NCBI RefSeq assembly: GCF_030433685.1
Contig: NZ_JAROCF010000001.1
Location: forward strand, 3,348,001-3,412,000
DNA length: 64,000 nt
Reading direction: 5' to 3'
Source of the DNA: Leifsonia williamsii
GTDB taxonomy: Bacteria > Actinomycetota > Actinomycetes > Actinomycetales > Microbacteriaceae
Below, piece by piece: positions 7,712 through 16,069 of the stretch. Under the pieces are notes generated by a model, which was not told where the DNA came from, made no database searches, and saw nothing but the letters and a program-made list of their open reading frames with translations. Within the stretch, counting starts at the first letter, position 1; every line of letters starts with the position of its first letter. A program made the position numbers and the translations under genes.

Positions 7712-8884
7712 GTGACCGAGCACGACGACCTCGCCGACCGGCTGCTCCCCGACGACCGGCTGGAGCGGTTCCGCTCCCGCGCGGCCGGGTACGACGCCGA
7801 GAACCGCTTCTTCACCGAGGACTTCGCCGAGCTGGCCGACGCCGGCTATCTGAAGGCGCTGGTGCCTGAGGAGCTCGGCGGACTGGGCCTCGGCCTCCAG
7901 CAGACCGCCCGCCTCCAGGTCCGACTCGCCGGCGCGGCCCCTGCCACCGCGCTCGCGGTCAACATGCACCTCGTGTGGACCGGCGTGGCGAAGATCCTCC
8001 GCGACCGCGGCGACGACTCCCTGGAGTTCCTGCTCCGGGAGGCCGGTCAGGGCGAGGTGTTCGCGTTCGGTCTGAGCGAGGCCGGCAATGACCTCGTCCT
8101 CTTCGGCTCGACCACGGAGGCGCGGCCCCGGGAGGACGGCTCGTACGCCTTTTACGGCCGCAAGATCTTCACCTCCCTCTCCCCCGCCTGGACGCGGCTC
8201 GGCACGATGGGCCTCGACACCACGAGCGCCGACGCGCCGAAGATCGTCTACGGCTTCATCGACCGCGCCGCGGGCGGCTTCGAGATCAAGCAGGACTGGG
8301 ACACGCTCGGCATGCGGGCGACGCAGAGCAACACGACCGTGCTCGACGGCGCTGTCTCCCCCGCCGACCGGATCGTCCGCCGCCTCGACCCGGGCCCGAA
8401 CCCCGACCCGCTGGTGTTCGCCATCTTCGCCGCCTTCGAGACGCTGCTCGCCGCGGTCTACACGGGCATCGGCGCCCGGGCGGTGGAGCTGGCGGTCGCC
8501 GCCGCGCACCGCCGTACGAGTCTCAAGAACGACGGCCGCTCGTACGCGGCCGACCCCGACATCCGCTGGCGGGTGGCGGAGGCGGCGATCGAGCAGGACG
8601 CCCTGCTCCCGCAGCTCGACGCGGTCGCGGGCGACGTCGACGCGCTCGCCGACCACGGCGCGTTCTGGTTCCCGAAGCTCGTCGGCCTCAAGATCCGCGC
8701 CACCGAGACCGCGCGCCGCGTGGTCGACCAGGCCGTGCGCGTCTCCGGAGGCTCCACCTTCTTCTCGGGCAGCGAGCTCGGCAGGCTGTACCGCGACGTG
8801 CTCGCCGGCCTGTTCCACCCGTCCGACGCCGAGTCGGCGCACAACACCGTCGCGAACGCCTGGCTGGGGCCGATCCCGGACTGA
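7712..8884 (+). CDS. Acyl-CoA dehydrogenase family protein
   Basis: A 390-residue FAD-dependent enzyme of the acyl-CoA dehydrogenase fold: N-terminal helical domain, middle beta domain (FAFGLSEAGND and KIFTSLSP contact flavin in the family) and C-terminal helical bundle (VSGGSTFFSGSELGRLYRDV). The GTG start follows TAGGCT by seven bases, indicating leaderless initiation. The usual catalytic glutamate cannot be placed with confidence. It could be a non-classical member acting on a non-CoA substrate such as a flavin-dependent monooxygenase. It precedes the M24 peptidase by 61 bases. Confidence 0.88.
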   Translation: MTEHDDLADRLLPDDRLERFRSRAAGYDAENRFFTEDFAELADAGYLKALVPEELGGLGLGLQQTARLQVRLAGAAPATALAVNMHLVWTGVAKILRDRGDDSLEFLLREAGQGEVFAFGLSEAGNDLVLFGSTTEARPREDGSYAFYGRKIFTSLSPAWTRLGTMGLDTTSADAPKIVYGFIDRAAGGFEIKQDWDTLGMRATQSNTTVLDGAVSPADRIVRRLDPGPNPDPLVFAIFAAFETLLAAVYTGIGARAVELAVAAAHRRTSLKNDGRSYAADPDIRWRVAEAAIEQDALLPQLDAVAGDVDALADHGAFWFPKLVGLKIRATETARRVVDQAVRVSGGSTFFSGSELGRLYRDVLAGLFHPSDAESAHNTVANAWLGPIPD

Positions 8885-8945
8885 TCAGACCCGCACCGGC
8901 GAGCGGCACCGCCCGCGCGACGGCCGCGAACGAACGGAGGCACGC

Positions 8946-10058
8946 ATGCAGCAGCTCACCGCACGGCACTTCGCCGACCGGCTGGAGCGCGGCGCCGCCG
9001 AGGCCCGCGCCGCCGGGTACGACGGCCTCGTGATCGCGCCGGGGCCCGACCTCTCCTACTTCGCCGACTACCTGCCCGTGGCGACCACCGAGCGGATCAC
9101 CCTGCTCGTCGTCCCCACCGACGGCGACCCTGCGATGCTCGTGCCCGCATTGGAGCGCGAGAGCGCGGCCGGCACGCGCGCCTCCGCCGCGATCCGCCTG
9201 GTCGACTGGCGCGACGGGGAGGACGAGTACGTGCCGGCCGCCGCCCTGCTGAAGCCCGACGGGAGGTACGCCCTCTCGGACGCGCTGTGGTCGATGCACC
9301 TGCTGGGACTGCAGCAGCGCCTCCCCGGAGCCCGCTTCGAGGCCATCTCGCACGCGCTGCCGATGCTGCGCGCGGTGAAGACGCCCGACGAGATCGATCG
9401 GCTGGCCGCCGCGGGAGCCGCAGCGGACGCCACCTTCGAGGACATCCTCGGCGTCCGGTTCGCCGGCCGGCGCGAGCGCGAGGTCGCCGCCGACCTCGCC
9501 CGGCTGCTGCGCGAGCACGGGCACGCGCAGGTCGACTTCACGATCGTGGCGAGCGGCCCGAACGCCGCCGACCCGCACCACGACGCCGCCGACCGGGTGA
9601 TCGAGGAGGGCGACATGGTCGTGCTCGACTTCGGCGGCCTCCTGGAGGGCTACGGCTCCGACACCACGCGTACTGTGCACGTCGGGGAGCCGACGGACGA
9701 GGAGCACGAGGTGTACGAGACGGTGAAGCGGGCGCAGCAGGCGGCCTTCGAGGCGGTCGCCGTCGGCGTGCCCTGCCAGGAGATCGACCGGACGGCCCGC
9801 GCGGTCATCCGCGACGCGGGCTACGGCGACTACTTCATCCACCGCGTCGGCCACGGCATCGGCGTCACGACGCACGAGCCGCCGTACCTGGTGGAGGGAG
9901 AGGAGCGGCCGATCGAGGCCGGCATGACGTTCTCCATCGAGCCGGGCGTCTACCTGCCGGGGAGGTTCGGCGTGCGCATCGAGGACATCGTCGTCGCCGA
10001 CCACGACGGCGGCCACCGGCTCAACAACTCCAGCCGCGAGCTGCACCTGGTCGCGTGA
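8946..10058 (+). CDS. M24-family metallopeptidase (Xaa-Pro aminopeptidase-like)
   Basis: A 370-residue protein with a creatinase-like N-terminal domain (1-135) and a pita-bread catalytic domain. The five dinuclear metal ligands are visible: Asp in VVLDFGG, Asp in GSDTTRT, His in GHGIGVTTHE, Glu in FSIEPGVY and Glu in VRIEDIV. ATG 8946 has an ACGGAGG ribosome site. Its stop overlaps the GTG of the DUF445 gene (GTGA), so these two are translationally coupled. Probably a cytoplasmic dipeptidase or proline aminopeptidase. Confidence 0.93.
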   Translation: MQQLTARHFADRLERGAAEARAAGYDGLVIAPGPDLSYFADYLPVATTERITLLVVPTDGDPAMLVPALERESAAGTRASAAIRLVDWRDGEDEYVPAAALLKPDGRYALSDALWSMHLLGLQQRLPGARFEAISHALPMLRAVKTPDEIDRLAAAGAAADATFEDILGVRFAGRREREVAADLARLLREHGHAQVDFTIVASGPNAADPHHDAADRVIEEGDMVVLDFGGLLEGYGSDTTRTVHVGEPTDEEHEVYETVKRAQQAAFEAVAVGVPCQEIDRTARAVIRDAGYGDYFIHRVGHGIGVTTHEPPYLVEGEERPIEAGMTFSIEPGVYLPGRFGVRIEDIVVADHDGGHRLNNSSRELHLVA

Positions 10059-11356
10059 CGGAGACCGCCACCGCGGGAGCACGCGACGCCGCCCTGCGCG
10101 ACGCCGAGCGCCGCGACGCCGAACGCCGCCTGGCCCTGCGGCGTATGAAGACCCTCGCGACCGCGCTGCTCATCCTCGCCGCCGTCGTCTTCACCGTCTC
10201 CTTCGCGCTCGAGGACCGCTACCCCTGGCTCGGCTACGTGCGTGCGGCGGCGGAGGGCGCGATGGTCGGCGCCCTGGCCGACTGGTTCGCGGTGACGGCG
10301 CTGTTCCGGCATCCGCTGGGGCTGCGCATCCCGCACACCGCGATCATCCCGACCCGCAAGGACGAGATCGGCGCAGCACTCGGCGAGTTCGTGGAGACGA
10401 ACTTCCTCTCCGACGAGGTGGTCGCCCGCAAGCTCGGCTCGATGGACCTGGCCGGCGCCGGCGCCTCCTGGCTGGCCGAGCCCGCGAGCGCCCGCCGCGT
10501 CGTCGCGGAGGCGTCGCGGGGGCTCACCGGCCTCGCCGCCCTGCTCGACGACGAGCGGATGCGGGACGCGGTGGAGGCCGTGGTGCGCACGCACCTCGTC
10601 GCACCGCTGTGGGGACCTCCGCTCGGCCGGCTCGGTGAGCGCGTGCTGGACTCCGGCGGCCACCTCGAGGCCGTCGACCTGCTCCTCGACCGCCTCGACG
10701 AGTGGCTGGCGGCGAACCCGGAGGCGTTCGCGTCGGTCGTGTCCCGGCGCCTGCCCTCGTGGATGCCGTCGTTCGTCGACCGGCTGGTGGACGAGCGGCT
10801 GCACTCGGAGGCCCGCCGCTTCGTCCGGGACGTGCGCGACGACCCCGAGCACCGCCTCCGCCGCTCCCTCGACGAGTACCTCGCCCAGCTCGCCGACCGG
10901 CTGCAGCACGACGAGGCGACCATCGAGCGGCTGGAGGCGGCGAAGGCGCGCGCGTTCGACGACCCCCGCATCCGCGACCTCGCGGCGTCGGCGTGGACGG
11001 CCGCACGCACGGCGGCCGTGGAGGCGCTGAACGACGAGGAGGGCGAGCTGCGGCGGCGTGCCGAGGCGTTCGTCGGCGACGCCGCCCGGCGCGTGCTGGC
11101 CGACGAGGAGCTGCGCGCCTCCCTCAACGCCCGGCTGACCGGCGCCGCGCTGCACCTCGTGACGAGCTATCGCGGCGACATCGCGCACGTCATCACCGAG
11201 ACCGTGCAGGGCTGGGACCCGGCCGAGACCACGGACAAGATCGAGACGCAGGTCGGCCGCGACCTGCAGTTCATCCGGATCAACGGCACGGTCGTCGGCG
11301 CGCTGGCCGGGCTCGCGATCTACGCGGTGGCGACGGGGGTGGCGGCGCTGTTCTGA
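10055..11356 (+). CDS. DUF445 membrane protein
   Basis: A 433-residue protein with transmembrane segments near residues 29-46 and at the extreme C-terminus (GALAGLAIYAVATG), and a long charged helical middle region. AAAEGAMVGALADWFAVTALFRHPLG is the family hallmark (split here: the ALADWFAVTALF core). Function is unknown for DUF445. The GTG start overlaps the preceding stop by four bases. The last 36 coding bases recur at 12611, beyond a lower-GC islet, so the 3' end of this gene appears to be an insertion point. Confidence 0.9.
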   Translation: MTETATAGARDAALRDAERRDAERRLALRRMKTLATALLILAAVVFTVSFALEDRYPWLGYVRAAAEGAMVGALADWFAVTALFRHPLGLRIPHTAIIPTRKDEIGAALGEFVETNFLSDEVVARKLGSMDLAGAGASWLAEPASARRVVAEASRGLTGLAALLDDERMRDAVEAVVRTHLVAPLWGPPLGRLGERVLDSGGHLEAVDLLLDRLDEWLAANPEAFASVVSRRLPSWMPSFVDRLVDERLHSEARRFVRDVRDDPEHRLRRSLDEYLAQLADRLQHDEATIERLEAAKARAFDDPRIRDLAASAWTAARTAAVEALNDEEGELRRRAEAFVGDAARRVLADEELRASLNARLTGAALHLVTSYRGDIAHVITETVQGWDPAETTDKIETQVGRDLQFIRINGTVVGALAGLAIYAVATGVAALF

Positions 11357-11362
11357 CGGTCC
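11321..11362 (+). repeat. Left direct repeat bounding the islet at the DUF445 3' end
   Basis: A 42-base stretch covering the last DUF445 codons and stop. It matches 12611-12652 at 36 of 42 positions in direct orientation, starting with an identical 10-mer TACGCGGTGG and containing an identical GCGGCGCTGTTCT block. Direct repeats at a gene 3' end resemble attachment sites of integrated elements, but these copies are diverged. Confidence 0.75.
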
Positions 11363-11612
11363 AGGGTGTGTGTAAAGGGCGTCCGTCCGCACGTACTGAG
11401 GCCCCAACGTACTTATGCTTCCGGGTCGGGCAACGGTACTCAATCTGGCTTGCGCGGCCCCGCAAATGCGTCATCAGCTCGGCCGCCGACCACGGCCGAT
11501 CGACTGACTCGACTCAGCGCGAGTTACGTGCAGGGTCGAGGACAAGGATCGCGCCGGCGACGGGTCGCAAAACTCCGTCCACTCCATTCAATGAAGAACG
11601 GAGCATCGAACG

Positions 11613-12200
11613 ATGCGGATGATCAAACGGCTCGGGGTTGTCGGCGCCCTCGTGCTTGCCACGGTGCTAGGAGTAGGAGCTCAGGCAGCTAACGCGGCTG
11701 GTGCAGCTCCATCGAACGTTCACGTGAGCCTTTACAACAAGAGTGAAACGGTCGGGTGGAGCGCTGTCCCCGGAGCAACGTCGTATACGGTCATCGTGTC
11801 CCGTGACGGATACGCGGGTCCGTACGCGGGCTTCACGACCACCTCGACGTCGATCAACATTTCCTACGCCAACTTCCCCTACAGATCTGCAACGGGAGGT
11901 AAGGCGTATCGCTTCTCAGTCGGCGCGAAGGGCGCCGGGTGGTCATCCACCACCAAGAGCGTCAAGGTGATGGCGAACGGAACGCTTGTTTCTACGAGCA
12001 ACACCAATGTCGCGTTGAAGAAGATCGCAGACTGCAACCACCAAGGATCGGCTGCGGCGCTCGTCGTTGGCGGGGCTGGAGGCGTAGCCGCGCTTGTGAC
12101 GATTTGGATTCCTGGTGTTGACGTAGTAACCGCTGGTGGACTTGCCACCGCAATGGCGGCGACTTACGTCGCGACATCTGTGGTCTGCGTGCTCAGCTGA
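11613..12200 (+). CDS. Secreted protein with fibronectin-III-like domain and hydrophobic Gly/Ala-rich C-terminus
   Basis: A 195-residue protein of unknown function. Residues 1-29 form a signal peptide (MIKRLGVVGALVLATVLGV...AANAAG). Residues about 32-125 look like one Fn3/Ig-like beta domain (VGWSAVPGATSYTVIV, AYRFSVGAKGAGWSS). After ADCNHQG comes a strongly hydrophobic Gly/Ala-rich tail ending VVCVLS, with two cysteines some 50 residues apart. The base composition is unlike the surroundings. The start could be ATG 11613 or ATG 11619. The tail resembles membrane-active peptides, but this is only suggestive. Confidence 0.65.
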   Translation: MRMIKRLGVVGALVLATVLGVGAQAANAAGAAPSNVHVSLYNKSETVGWSAVPGATSYTVIVSRDGYAGPYAGFTTTSTSINISYANFPYRSATGGKAYRFSVGAKGAGWSSTTKSVKVMANGTLVSTSNTNVALKKIADCNHQGSAAALVVGGAGGVAALVTIWIPGVDVVTAGGLATAMAATYVATSVVCVLS

Positions 12201-12212
12201 AGGGGAACTAGA

Positions 12213-12419
12213 ATGACTAAAATGAGCGCTAACGACGCGAAGCCGGGCAGCATTCTCGGCGCGAGCTTGCTCCTCGCAATTACCGTTGGAGTCGTACTCG
12301 CGTTCTTCGGAACGAGTGTCGGATGGCCCGTCTGGGAAACGATTGTGGTCCCGCTGTTCGTGGCGGCGATCGCCTTTACGGGTAACACCCTTTTCGCTCG
12401 GGCGAGGCGTCGCAGCTGA
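12213..12419 (+). CDS. Small two-TM membrane protein
   Basis: A 68-residue protein with two hydrophobic segments (about 15-32 and 42-58) and a basic C-terminus (FARARRRS). It starts 12 bases after the preceding gene with an AAGGGGA ribosome site, so the two are probably co-transcribed. The same lower GC content suggests joint arrival. A partner or protective role for the preceding secreted protein is possible but not shown. Confidence 0.6.
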   Translation: MTKMSANDAKPGSILGASLLLAITVGVVLAFFGTSVGWPVWETIVVPLFVAAIAFTGNTLFARARRRS

Positions 12420-12598
12420 GTGCTTGAGATTCGGGCCGCCACTTCGCGGTCCGAGTCTCAACGACTTACCACCGTCGCGAGTCAATTACTCACGGCCCAG
12501 TCGCGAAACAACGTTGCTGAATCGCGCACCCGAGTAGAGGGAACGGCGCAAGAGATTTGTGCAGCCCTCGGTTCTATGTCTCGGTTTTCCTCCGCTAG

Positions 12599-12673
12599 CA
12601 GGCGGCCTACTACGCGGTGGCCACGGGCGGCGCGGCGCTGTTCTCACGGCCCCGTCAGCGCGCCGGCTGCTAG
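12599..12673 (+). pseudogene. Remnant of a DUF445 C-terminus
   Basis: Reading in frame from 12599 gives QAAYYAVATGGAALFSRPRQ and a stop at 12671-12673. Fourteen residues align with the intact DUF445 end (LAIYAVATGVAALF). Upstream the frame loses similarity at once. It looks like the displaced or duplicated 3' end of a DUF445 gene on the far side of the islet. It overlaps the stop of the DUF3054 gene by four bases. Confidence 0.5.
12611..12652 (+). repeat. Right direct repeat bounding the islet
   Basis: Direct counterpart of 11321-11362 (36 of 42 identical). Differences are scattered, so the copies have either diverged since duplication or come from two related strains. Confidence 0.75.
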
Positions 12674-13074
12674 TGCAGCGCCGTCAGCGATGCGGCCTCC
12701 CGCCGCAGCCTCCGGCGCCGTGCGAACGGGAGCGCGATCAGTCGCCAACCGACCAGGAAGACGCCGAGCACGACCGCGGCCACCGCGATGAAGCTCGGCT
12801 GCACGCCCTGGCCGCAGGCCGTGCGGATCAGCATGCCGAGCGCGACCGTCATCAGCCAGATCGGGATGCCCGGCCAGACGATCGCGAGCGGACGCGTCCA
12901 GGCCCACGTGACGAGCCAGCCGACCACCAGGCCGACGAGGAACGGCCAGAGGGTGGTGAGCAGTCCGGAGAACCCGGCGCTCTCGCCGTGGCTGCTGCGG
13001 CCGATCAGCACGAAGAGGAGGACGAAGGCCGCGTCCAGCACGAACGCCAACGCCGCAGTCCTCCAGGATTTCAC
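12670..13074 (-). CDS. DUF3054 integral membrane protein
   Basis: A 134-residue protein with four predicted membrane helices and a basic C-terminal tail (RRRRLRREA). IGRSSH near residue 25 and WRTG/WTWAWTRPL-type motifs in the middle match DUF3054, an actinobacterial family of unknown function. The GTG start at 13074 is divergent from the aminotransferase fusion gene. The function is unknown. Confidence 0.85.
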   Translation of the reverse strand: MKSWRTAALAFVLDAAFVLLFVLIGRSSHGESAGFSGLLTTLWPFLVGLVVGWLVTWAWTRPLAIVWPGIPIWLMTVALGMLIRTACGQGVQPSFIAVAAVVLGVFLVGWRLIALPFARRRRLRREAASLTALH

Positions 13075-13192
13075 CCGATGATGCTACGGGGACGCCCCGT
13101 GCGTTGCCTGGGTGCGAGGTGGGCAGCGCCTCCTCATTAGACTGGCCTCACCCGTCGCAGGCGACCCGCCGCCGACCGTCCTGGAGTGCTCC

Positions 13193-16069
13193 GTGCCGAA
13201 CTTCGACTTCCTCGCCCAGCCCTCGCTCCCGCGGCCCGACGTCACGGCCGACGACGCCGTCGCCATCGCGGCGGCGCGGTTCGGACTGGAGGGGCGGGTG
13301 ACCGAGCTCGGCAGCCAGCAGGACCGCAACTTCCTCATCGACACCGGCGACGACCGGTACGTGCTCAAACTCGCCAACCCGGTCTTCTCGGCCGACGAGC
13401 TGCGCGCGCAGAACGCCGCGCTGGAGGCGCTGGCCGGCTCCGGCATCCGCATCCCCGCTGTCGTCCGGGCGCTCGACGGCGCCGACCTGGTGGAGGTGGA
13501 GGCGCAGGGCCGCCGCCTGCTCGCCCGCGTGCTGCGCTACCTCGACGGCGACCCGCTGACCGGCGTCGCGCGGCCGACGACCGAGCAGCTGCGGACCCTC
13601 GGGGCGCTCGCCGGCACGGTCGCGGCCGGACTCTCCGAGCTGCGCCACCCCGGCCTCGACCGCACCACCCAGTGGGACGCGCGCGTCAGCGGCGAGGTGG
13701 TCGACCTCCTCCTCGAGCACGTGGAGCAGCCGGCCAAGCGCGCGGTCGTGCGCAGCGCCGCCGACGACGCGCTCGCCCGGTTGGAGCCGCTGCGCTCGCG
13801 CCTGCGCGTGCAGGCCGTGCACGGCGACGTGACCGACGACAACATCGTGCTCGGCGAGGGCGGCCCCGGCGTCATCGACTTCGGCGACGTGGCCGACGGC
13901 TGGCTGGTGGCCGAGCTCGCGGCGACCGTCACGAGCGCGCTGCACCACGTGCCCGACGACCCGATCGACGCGGTGCTGGAGGTCGTGGCGGCCTTCCACG
14001 CGCAGGCTCCGCTCGACGACGCCGACCTGGCCGCGCTCTGGCCGCTCGTCGTGCTCCGCGGCGCCGTGCTCGTCGTGAGCGGCGAGCAGCAGGTGGCGCT
14101 CGACGGCGACAACGCGTACGCCGACGAGAACCGCGCCCACGAGTGGGTCGCCTTCGACGTGGCCCGCCGCCTGGACGCGACCGAGGTGGAGGCGCTGATC
14201 CGCGCCCGGCTGCAGGCGGGCTCCCCTGCCCCAGCGCCCGCCCTGGGCCGGCTGGTCGCCCTCGACACGACCGCGGCCAACCTCACCGACCTCTCGGTGC
14301 TCGGCCGCGACCAGGACTCCGGCGCGTGGCTGGAGGCGGGCGCCGAGGAGGCCGTGCTCGCCCGCGTCTGCCGCGAGGCCGGTCACGCGGTGACCCGCTA
14401 CGGCGAGGCCCGGCTGACGCGCGCGCGGGTGAACCGCACCTCCGCCTCCGCCACCATCGCCCTCGCGGTCACGCTGGAGGCGCCGGAGGGCGTGCCCGTG
14501 CTCGCACCCTTCGCCGGCGAGCTCGCGCTGGTGGGTGGCGCCTGGCTGCTGCGGGGCGACGGCGTCGAGCTGTGGCTCGACGGCCTGAGCCGCCCGCTGA
14601 CCACCGCCGCCGTAGCCGCCGGCGCGGAGATCGGCACGGCCGTCCGGCTCACAGCCCAGCTCAGCCGCCTGACGGGTTGGCGTCCCCCGGCCTTCGTCAC
14701 CCCGGCGTTCCCCGTCGAGCGCTGGGCCGACGTCTCCCCCGACCCGTCTGCCCTGTTCGGTCTGCCGCTCGCGGCGCCGCAGCCCGATCCGGCCGCGTCG
14801 CTCGCCCGGCGCGACGCGACGTTCGCGCAGGTGCAGGAGCACTACTTCGCCGAGCCGCCGCTGATCGAGCGCGGCTGGCGGCACCACCTCCTCGACACCC
14901 GTGCGCAGAGCTACCTCGACATGGTGAACAACGTCACCCAGCTCGGTCACGGGCATCCTCGGCTGGTGGAGGCCGTGCGCGACCAGTGGGCGCGCCTCAA
15001 TACGAACTCCCGATTCCACTATGACGAACTGTCGCGGTTCACCGAGCGGCTGGCCGCGATCGCGCCGGAGGGGCTCGACACGGTCTTCCTCGTCAACAGC
15101 GGCTCCGAGGCGGTCGACCTGGCGCTGCGGCTGGCGCAGACGCACACCGGCCGCCGCACGATCCTCGCGGTGAAGGAGGCATACCACGGCTGGACGGTCG
15201 GCGCCGACGCCGTCACCTCCTCCCTCGGCGACAACCCGCGGGCCCTGGGGACGCGGCCGGACTGGGTGAGGCTCGTCTCGTCCCCCAACATCTTCCACGG
15301 CGCCCACCGCGGCGTGGACTCGGCGCCGGCCTACCTGGCCGAGCTCGACGCCGACCTGGCCGAACTGGACGCGGCCGGCACCGGCGTCGCCGGGTACATC
15401 GCCGAGCCGGTGTTCGGCAACGCGGGCGGCGTGATGCTCCCCGACGGTTACCTGGCCGGCGTCTACGAGCGCGTCAGGGCCCGCGGCGGCGTGTGCATCG
15501 CCGACGAGGTGCAGGTCGGCTACGGGCGGATGGGGCACTACTTCTGGGGCTCCGAGCAGCAGGGCGTCGTCCCCGACGTGATCACGGTCGCGAAGGCGAT
15601 GGGCAACGGCCAGCCGCTCGGCGCGGTGATCACCCGGCGGGAGATCGCCGAGTCGTTCGCCGCAGAGGGCAGCTTCTTCTCCTCCGCGGGCGGCAGCCCG
15701 GTGAGCGCGGTCGTCGGCCTCACCGTCCTCGACATCATGCGCGACGAGCGCCTCCAGGAGAACGCGGCGGTGGTCGGCGACCACCTCGCGGACCGGCTGC
15801 GCGCCCTCGGCGAGCGGCACCCGCTCGTCGGCGCCGTCCACGGTCTCGGCCTCTACCTGGGCGTGGAGCTGGTGCGCGACCGGGAGACGCTGGAGCCGGC
15901 GACGGAGGAGGCGCACCTCGTCTGCGACCGTCTCCTGGCCGAGGGCGTGATCGTGCAGCCGACCGGCGATTACAAGAACGTGCTGAAGATCAAGCCGCCG
16001 CTGTGCATCACGCAGGAGAGCGCCGACCGCTTCGCGGACGCGCTCGACCTGGTGCTCGCGACGCTGTAG
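13193..16069 (+). CDS. Kinase-like / M23-like / class III aminotransferase fusion
   Basis: A 958-residue three-part protein. Residues about 1-320 are an aminoglycoside-phosphotransferase-type kinase (HGDVTDDN catalytic loop, VIDFGD metal site). About 340-530 resembles a peptidase-M23/lipoyl-like sandwich (APEGVPVLAPFAGEL) without visible zinc ligands, so probably inactive. About 540-958 is a class III PLP aminotransferase (NSGSEAVDLA, EAYHGWT, DEVQVGYGR, Lys in TVAKAMGNGQPLG). The family includes ethanolamine-phosphate phospholyase-like enzymes, so a phosphorylate-then-eliminate activity on an amino alcohol is plausible. GTG 13193 follows a CTGGAG site; TAGACT (13138) is the likely -10. The 3' end overlaps lysG by 62 bases. 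Confidence 0.9.
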   Translation: MPNFDFLAQPSLPRPDVTADDAVAIAAARFGLEGRVTELGSQQDRNFLIDTGDDRYVLKLANPVFSADELRAQNAALEALAGSGIRIPAVVRALDGADLVEVEAQGRRLLARVLRYLDGDPLTGVARPTTEQLRTLGALAGTVAAGLSELRHPGLDRTTQWDARVSGEVVDLLLEHVEQPAKRAVVRSAADDALARLEPLRSRLRVQAVHGDVTDDNIVLGEGGPGVIDFGDVADGWLVAELAATVTSALHHVPDDPIDAVLEVVAAFHAQAPLDDADLAALWPLVVLRGAVLVVSGEQQVALDGDNAYADENRAHEWVAFDVARRLDATEVEALIRARLQAGSPAPAPALGRLVALDTTAANLTDLSVLGRDQDSGAWLEAGAEEAVLARVCREAGHAVTRYGEARLTRARVNRTSASATIALAVTLEAPEGVPVLAPFAGELALVGGAWLLRGDGVELWLDGLSRPLTTAAVAAGAEIGTAVRLTAQLSRLTGWRPPAFVTPAFPVERWADVSPDPSALFGLPLAAPQPDPAASLARRDATFAQVQEHYFAEPPLIERGWRHHLLDTRAQSYLDMVNNVTQLGHGHPRLVEAVRDQWARLNTNSRFHYDELSRFTERLAAIAPEGLDTVFLVNSGSEAVDLALRLAQTHTGRRTILAVKEAYHGWTVGADAVTSSLGDNPRALGTRPDWVRLVSSPNIFHGAHRGVDSAPAYLAELDADLAELDAAGTGVAGYIAEPVFGNAGGVMLPDGYLAGVYERVRARGGVCIADEVQVGYGRMGHYFWGSEQQGVVPDVITVAKAMGNGQPLGAVITRREIAESFAAEGSFFSSAGGSPVSAVVGLTVLDIMRDERLQENAAVVGDHLADRLRALGERHPLVGAVHGLGLYLGVELVRDRETLEPATEEAHLVCDRLLAEGVIVQPTGDYKNVLKIKPPLCITQESADRFADALDLVLATL

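Larger units (their letters stand above)
11363..12610. mobile_element. Lower-GC islet at the DUF445 3' end (putative inserted cassette)
   Basis: About 1.25 kb of visibly lower GC than its flanks, enclosed by the imperfect direct repeats at 11321 and 12611. It carries a secreted-protein gene and a small membrane-protein gene, with long non-coding stretches before and after. No integrase or transposase is present, so mobility is only inferred from composition and the repeats. The 256 bases before the first gene (11357-11612) hold no recognisable gene; the stretch 12420-12598 is also empty. Confidence 0.5.
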
